From a bacterium (lineage in GTDB: Bacteria; Bacillota; Clostridia; Lachnospirales; Lachnospiraceae), in assembly GCA_023663725.1 (NCBI GenBank), contig JAMPGX010000002.1, positions 197,308 through 261,307 of the forward strand: a DNA stretch of 64,000 nucleotides, read 5' to 3'. A program made the position numbers and the translations under genes. Shown piece after piece: positions 62,847 to 64,000 of the stretch. Position 1 is the first letter of the stretch, and each line of letters begins with the position of its first letter. The notes under the pieces were generated by a model that was not told where the DNA came from, searched no databases, and was given only the letters and a program-made list of their open reading frames with translations.

Positions 62847-64000
62847 ATGAGTGATACCATAACGGTAAAGGAAGCAGCAAAGCTTTGGGGAATCACGGAG
62901 CGTCGGGTAACTGTCCTGTGCAAAGAAGGACGGATAGAGGGAGCCTATAAAAAGAGCCGCAATTGGGCAATTCCTATCGATGCCGTAAAGCCTGCGGACA
63001 GCCGGATTAAAACCGGTGCATATAGAAAAATCAGAACATCGCCTGACCTACCGCTGCCAGTTGGAATTTCCGATTATCGTCTGGCTTCGTCCGAGTACTA
63101 CTATGTCGATAAAACTATGATGATCAAGGATTTTCTGGACGAGAGGCCACTGGTGTCTCTGTTTACCCGTCCGCGTCGTTTTGGTAAGACCTTAAATATG
63201 GATATGATACGCACCTTCTTTGAAAAGACAGACGAAGATACCTCTGTTTATTTCAGAGATAAAAAAATATGGTCCTGCGGTAAAAAATATCGTGATTATC
63301 AGGGAAAATACCCGGTGATTTTCATCACCTTTAAAGATGTAAAACGGGACACTTGGGAAGAGACCTATGATCAAATCTCAAAGATTCTGAGACAGGAGTT
63401 TGATCGACACAGCGGGCTCTTGGAAAGCGAACAGTGCAGCAAATACGAGAAATTATATTTTAAAAATGTTCTGGAAGAGAAGGCGGACAGCACGGACATG
63501 ATAATGTCTCTGCAAAGGCTCTCACAAATGCTGGACGAGCATTACGGTATTCCACCAGTCATTATTATTGACGAGTATGACACACCGATCCAGCAGGGAT
63601 ATATGAGGGGATTTTATGATAAAGTGATTCTCTTTATGCGCAACCTCTTTTCGGGTGGCCTGAAGGATAATCGGCACATTTCCTTTGGCTTTTTAACGGG
63701 TATTCTCCGTGTGGCCAAAGAGAGTATTTTCAGTGGCCTAAACAATTTAAAGGTGAATTCTATTTTAGACAACCGATATAGTGAATATTTTGGCTTTACC
63801 CCAGAAGAGGTAAAAGCGATTGCCCGCTATTACTGTGCGGAGGAGAAATACGAGGAGATCTGCGCCTGGTACGACGGGTATCGGTTTGGAGATTCGGAAA
63901 TATTTAACCCATGGTCTGTAATCAACTATTTTAGTAGTAGCTGCCAGCCACAGGCCTTTTGGCAGTCAACCGGCAGCAATGAGATAATCGGTGAAGTTTT
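62847..64000 (+). CDS. HTH-AAA-ATPase-like protein (PD-(D/E)XK nuclease family), 3' truncated by window
   Basis: The frame is open from the ATG at 62847 (SD GGAGGTG 62835-62841) to the window end, 384 codons. Residues 1-50 are a MerR/excisionase-like HTH (ITVKEAAKLWGITERRVTVL) followed by the AAA-ATPase-like domain: LPVGISDYRLASSEYYYVDK, Walker A FTRPRRFGKTLNMDMI, Walker B VIIIDEYDTPIQQGY, GFLTGILRVAKESIFSGLNN, and WYDGYRFGDSEIFNPWSVIN. The C-terminal DUF1703-type nuclease domain lies beyond the window. This family expands widely in gut Firmicutes and Bacteroidetes; the biological role is not settled, with defence or element maintenance proposed. Confidence 0.88.
   Translation, partial: MSDTITVKEAAKLWGITERRVTVLCKEGRIEGAYKKSRNWAIPIDAVKPADSRIKTGAYRKIRTSPDLPLPVGISDYRLASSEYYYVDKTMMIKDFLDERPLVSLFTRPRRFGKTLNMDMIRTFFEKTDEDTSVYFRDKKIWSCGKKYRDYQGKYPVIFITFKDVKRDTWEETYDQISKILRQEFDRHSGLLESEQCSKYEKLYFKNVLEEKADSTDMIMSLQRLSQMLDEHYGIPPVIIIDEYDTPIQQGYMRGFYDKVILFMRNLFSGGLKDNRHISFGFLTGILRVAKESIFSGLNNLKVNSILDNRYSEYFGFTPEEVKAIARYYCAEEKYEEICAWYDGYRFGDSEIFNPWSVINYFSSSCQPQAFWQSTGSNEIIGEV

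Overview
The window looks like a chromosomal segment from an anaerobic, gut-type Firmicute of the class Clostridia, most likely Lachnospiraceae. The signs are a T-box ahead of pheST, strong AGGAGG-type ribosome-binding sites, sigma-A promoters with 17-base spacing, ATP-dependent PEP carboxykinase, a Firmicutes-style 6S RNA and tmRNA, aldo/keto reductase with two 4Fe-4S motifs, and very large lipoprotein solute-binding proteins. This placement is inferred from gene content; no search was run.

Layout. 1-3336: tail of a proline-rich MltG/YceG-like protein, rpsB-tsf, and a CPBP membrane protease. 3486-13098: a six-gene carbohydrate-transport type operon. Two giant lipoprotein binding proteins bracket two MalF/MalG-type permeases, an HlyD-like adaptor and a MacB-core-like membrane protein; no ATPase is encoded. 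13128-21138: YgjP-like metallopeptidase, thiN, gpmI, a 460-base palindromic repeat cluster, an Fe-S aldo/keto reductase, a C39-like peptidase, eno, secG and smpB. 21204-23507: tmRNA, a tandem duplication of its 3' end, and an AT-rich mini-operon ending in an ArsR-DUF2087 regulator.

23583-43948 is the most striking region. Two complete but unrelated-looking oligopeptide (Opp) ABC operons are transcribed away from each other, one leftward and one rightward, around a single tyrosine-recombinase gene. Their promoters lie in a roughly 70-base, near-identical inverted repeat that flanks the recombinase gene. That is the architecture expected of an invertible segment that could exchange the upstream promoter halves of the two operons. 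The two Opp systems also carry unusual, differently placed insertions in their ATPases and permeases.

44022-64000: gltA (minus), deoC and an M24 aminopeptidase, pckA, a secreted lipoprotein (minus), 6S RNA, a SpoIID-like protein, a YihY-family membrane protein, a secreted protein (minus), a broken Rpn-family gene, a T-box with pheS-pheT, an M18 aminopeptidase, queA, and the start of an HTH-AAA-ATPase gene that runs off the end.

Housekeeping functions present include translation (rpsB, tsf, pheST, smpB/ssrA, queA), lower glycolysis and the PEP/citrate node (gpmI, eno, pckA, gltA), secretion (secG), and peptide use (two Opp systems plus M18, M24 and C39 peptidases). A peptide-scavenging lifestyle is a reasonable inference.
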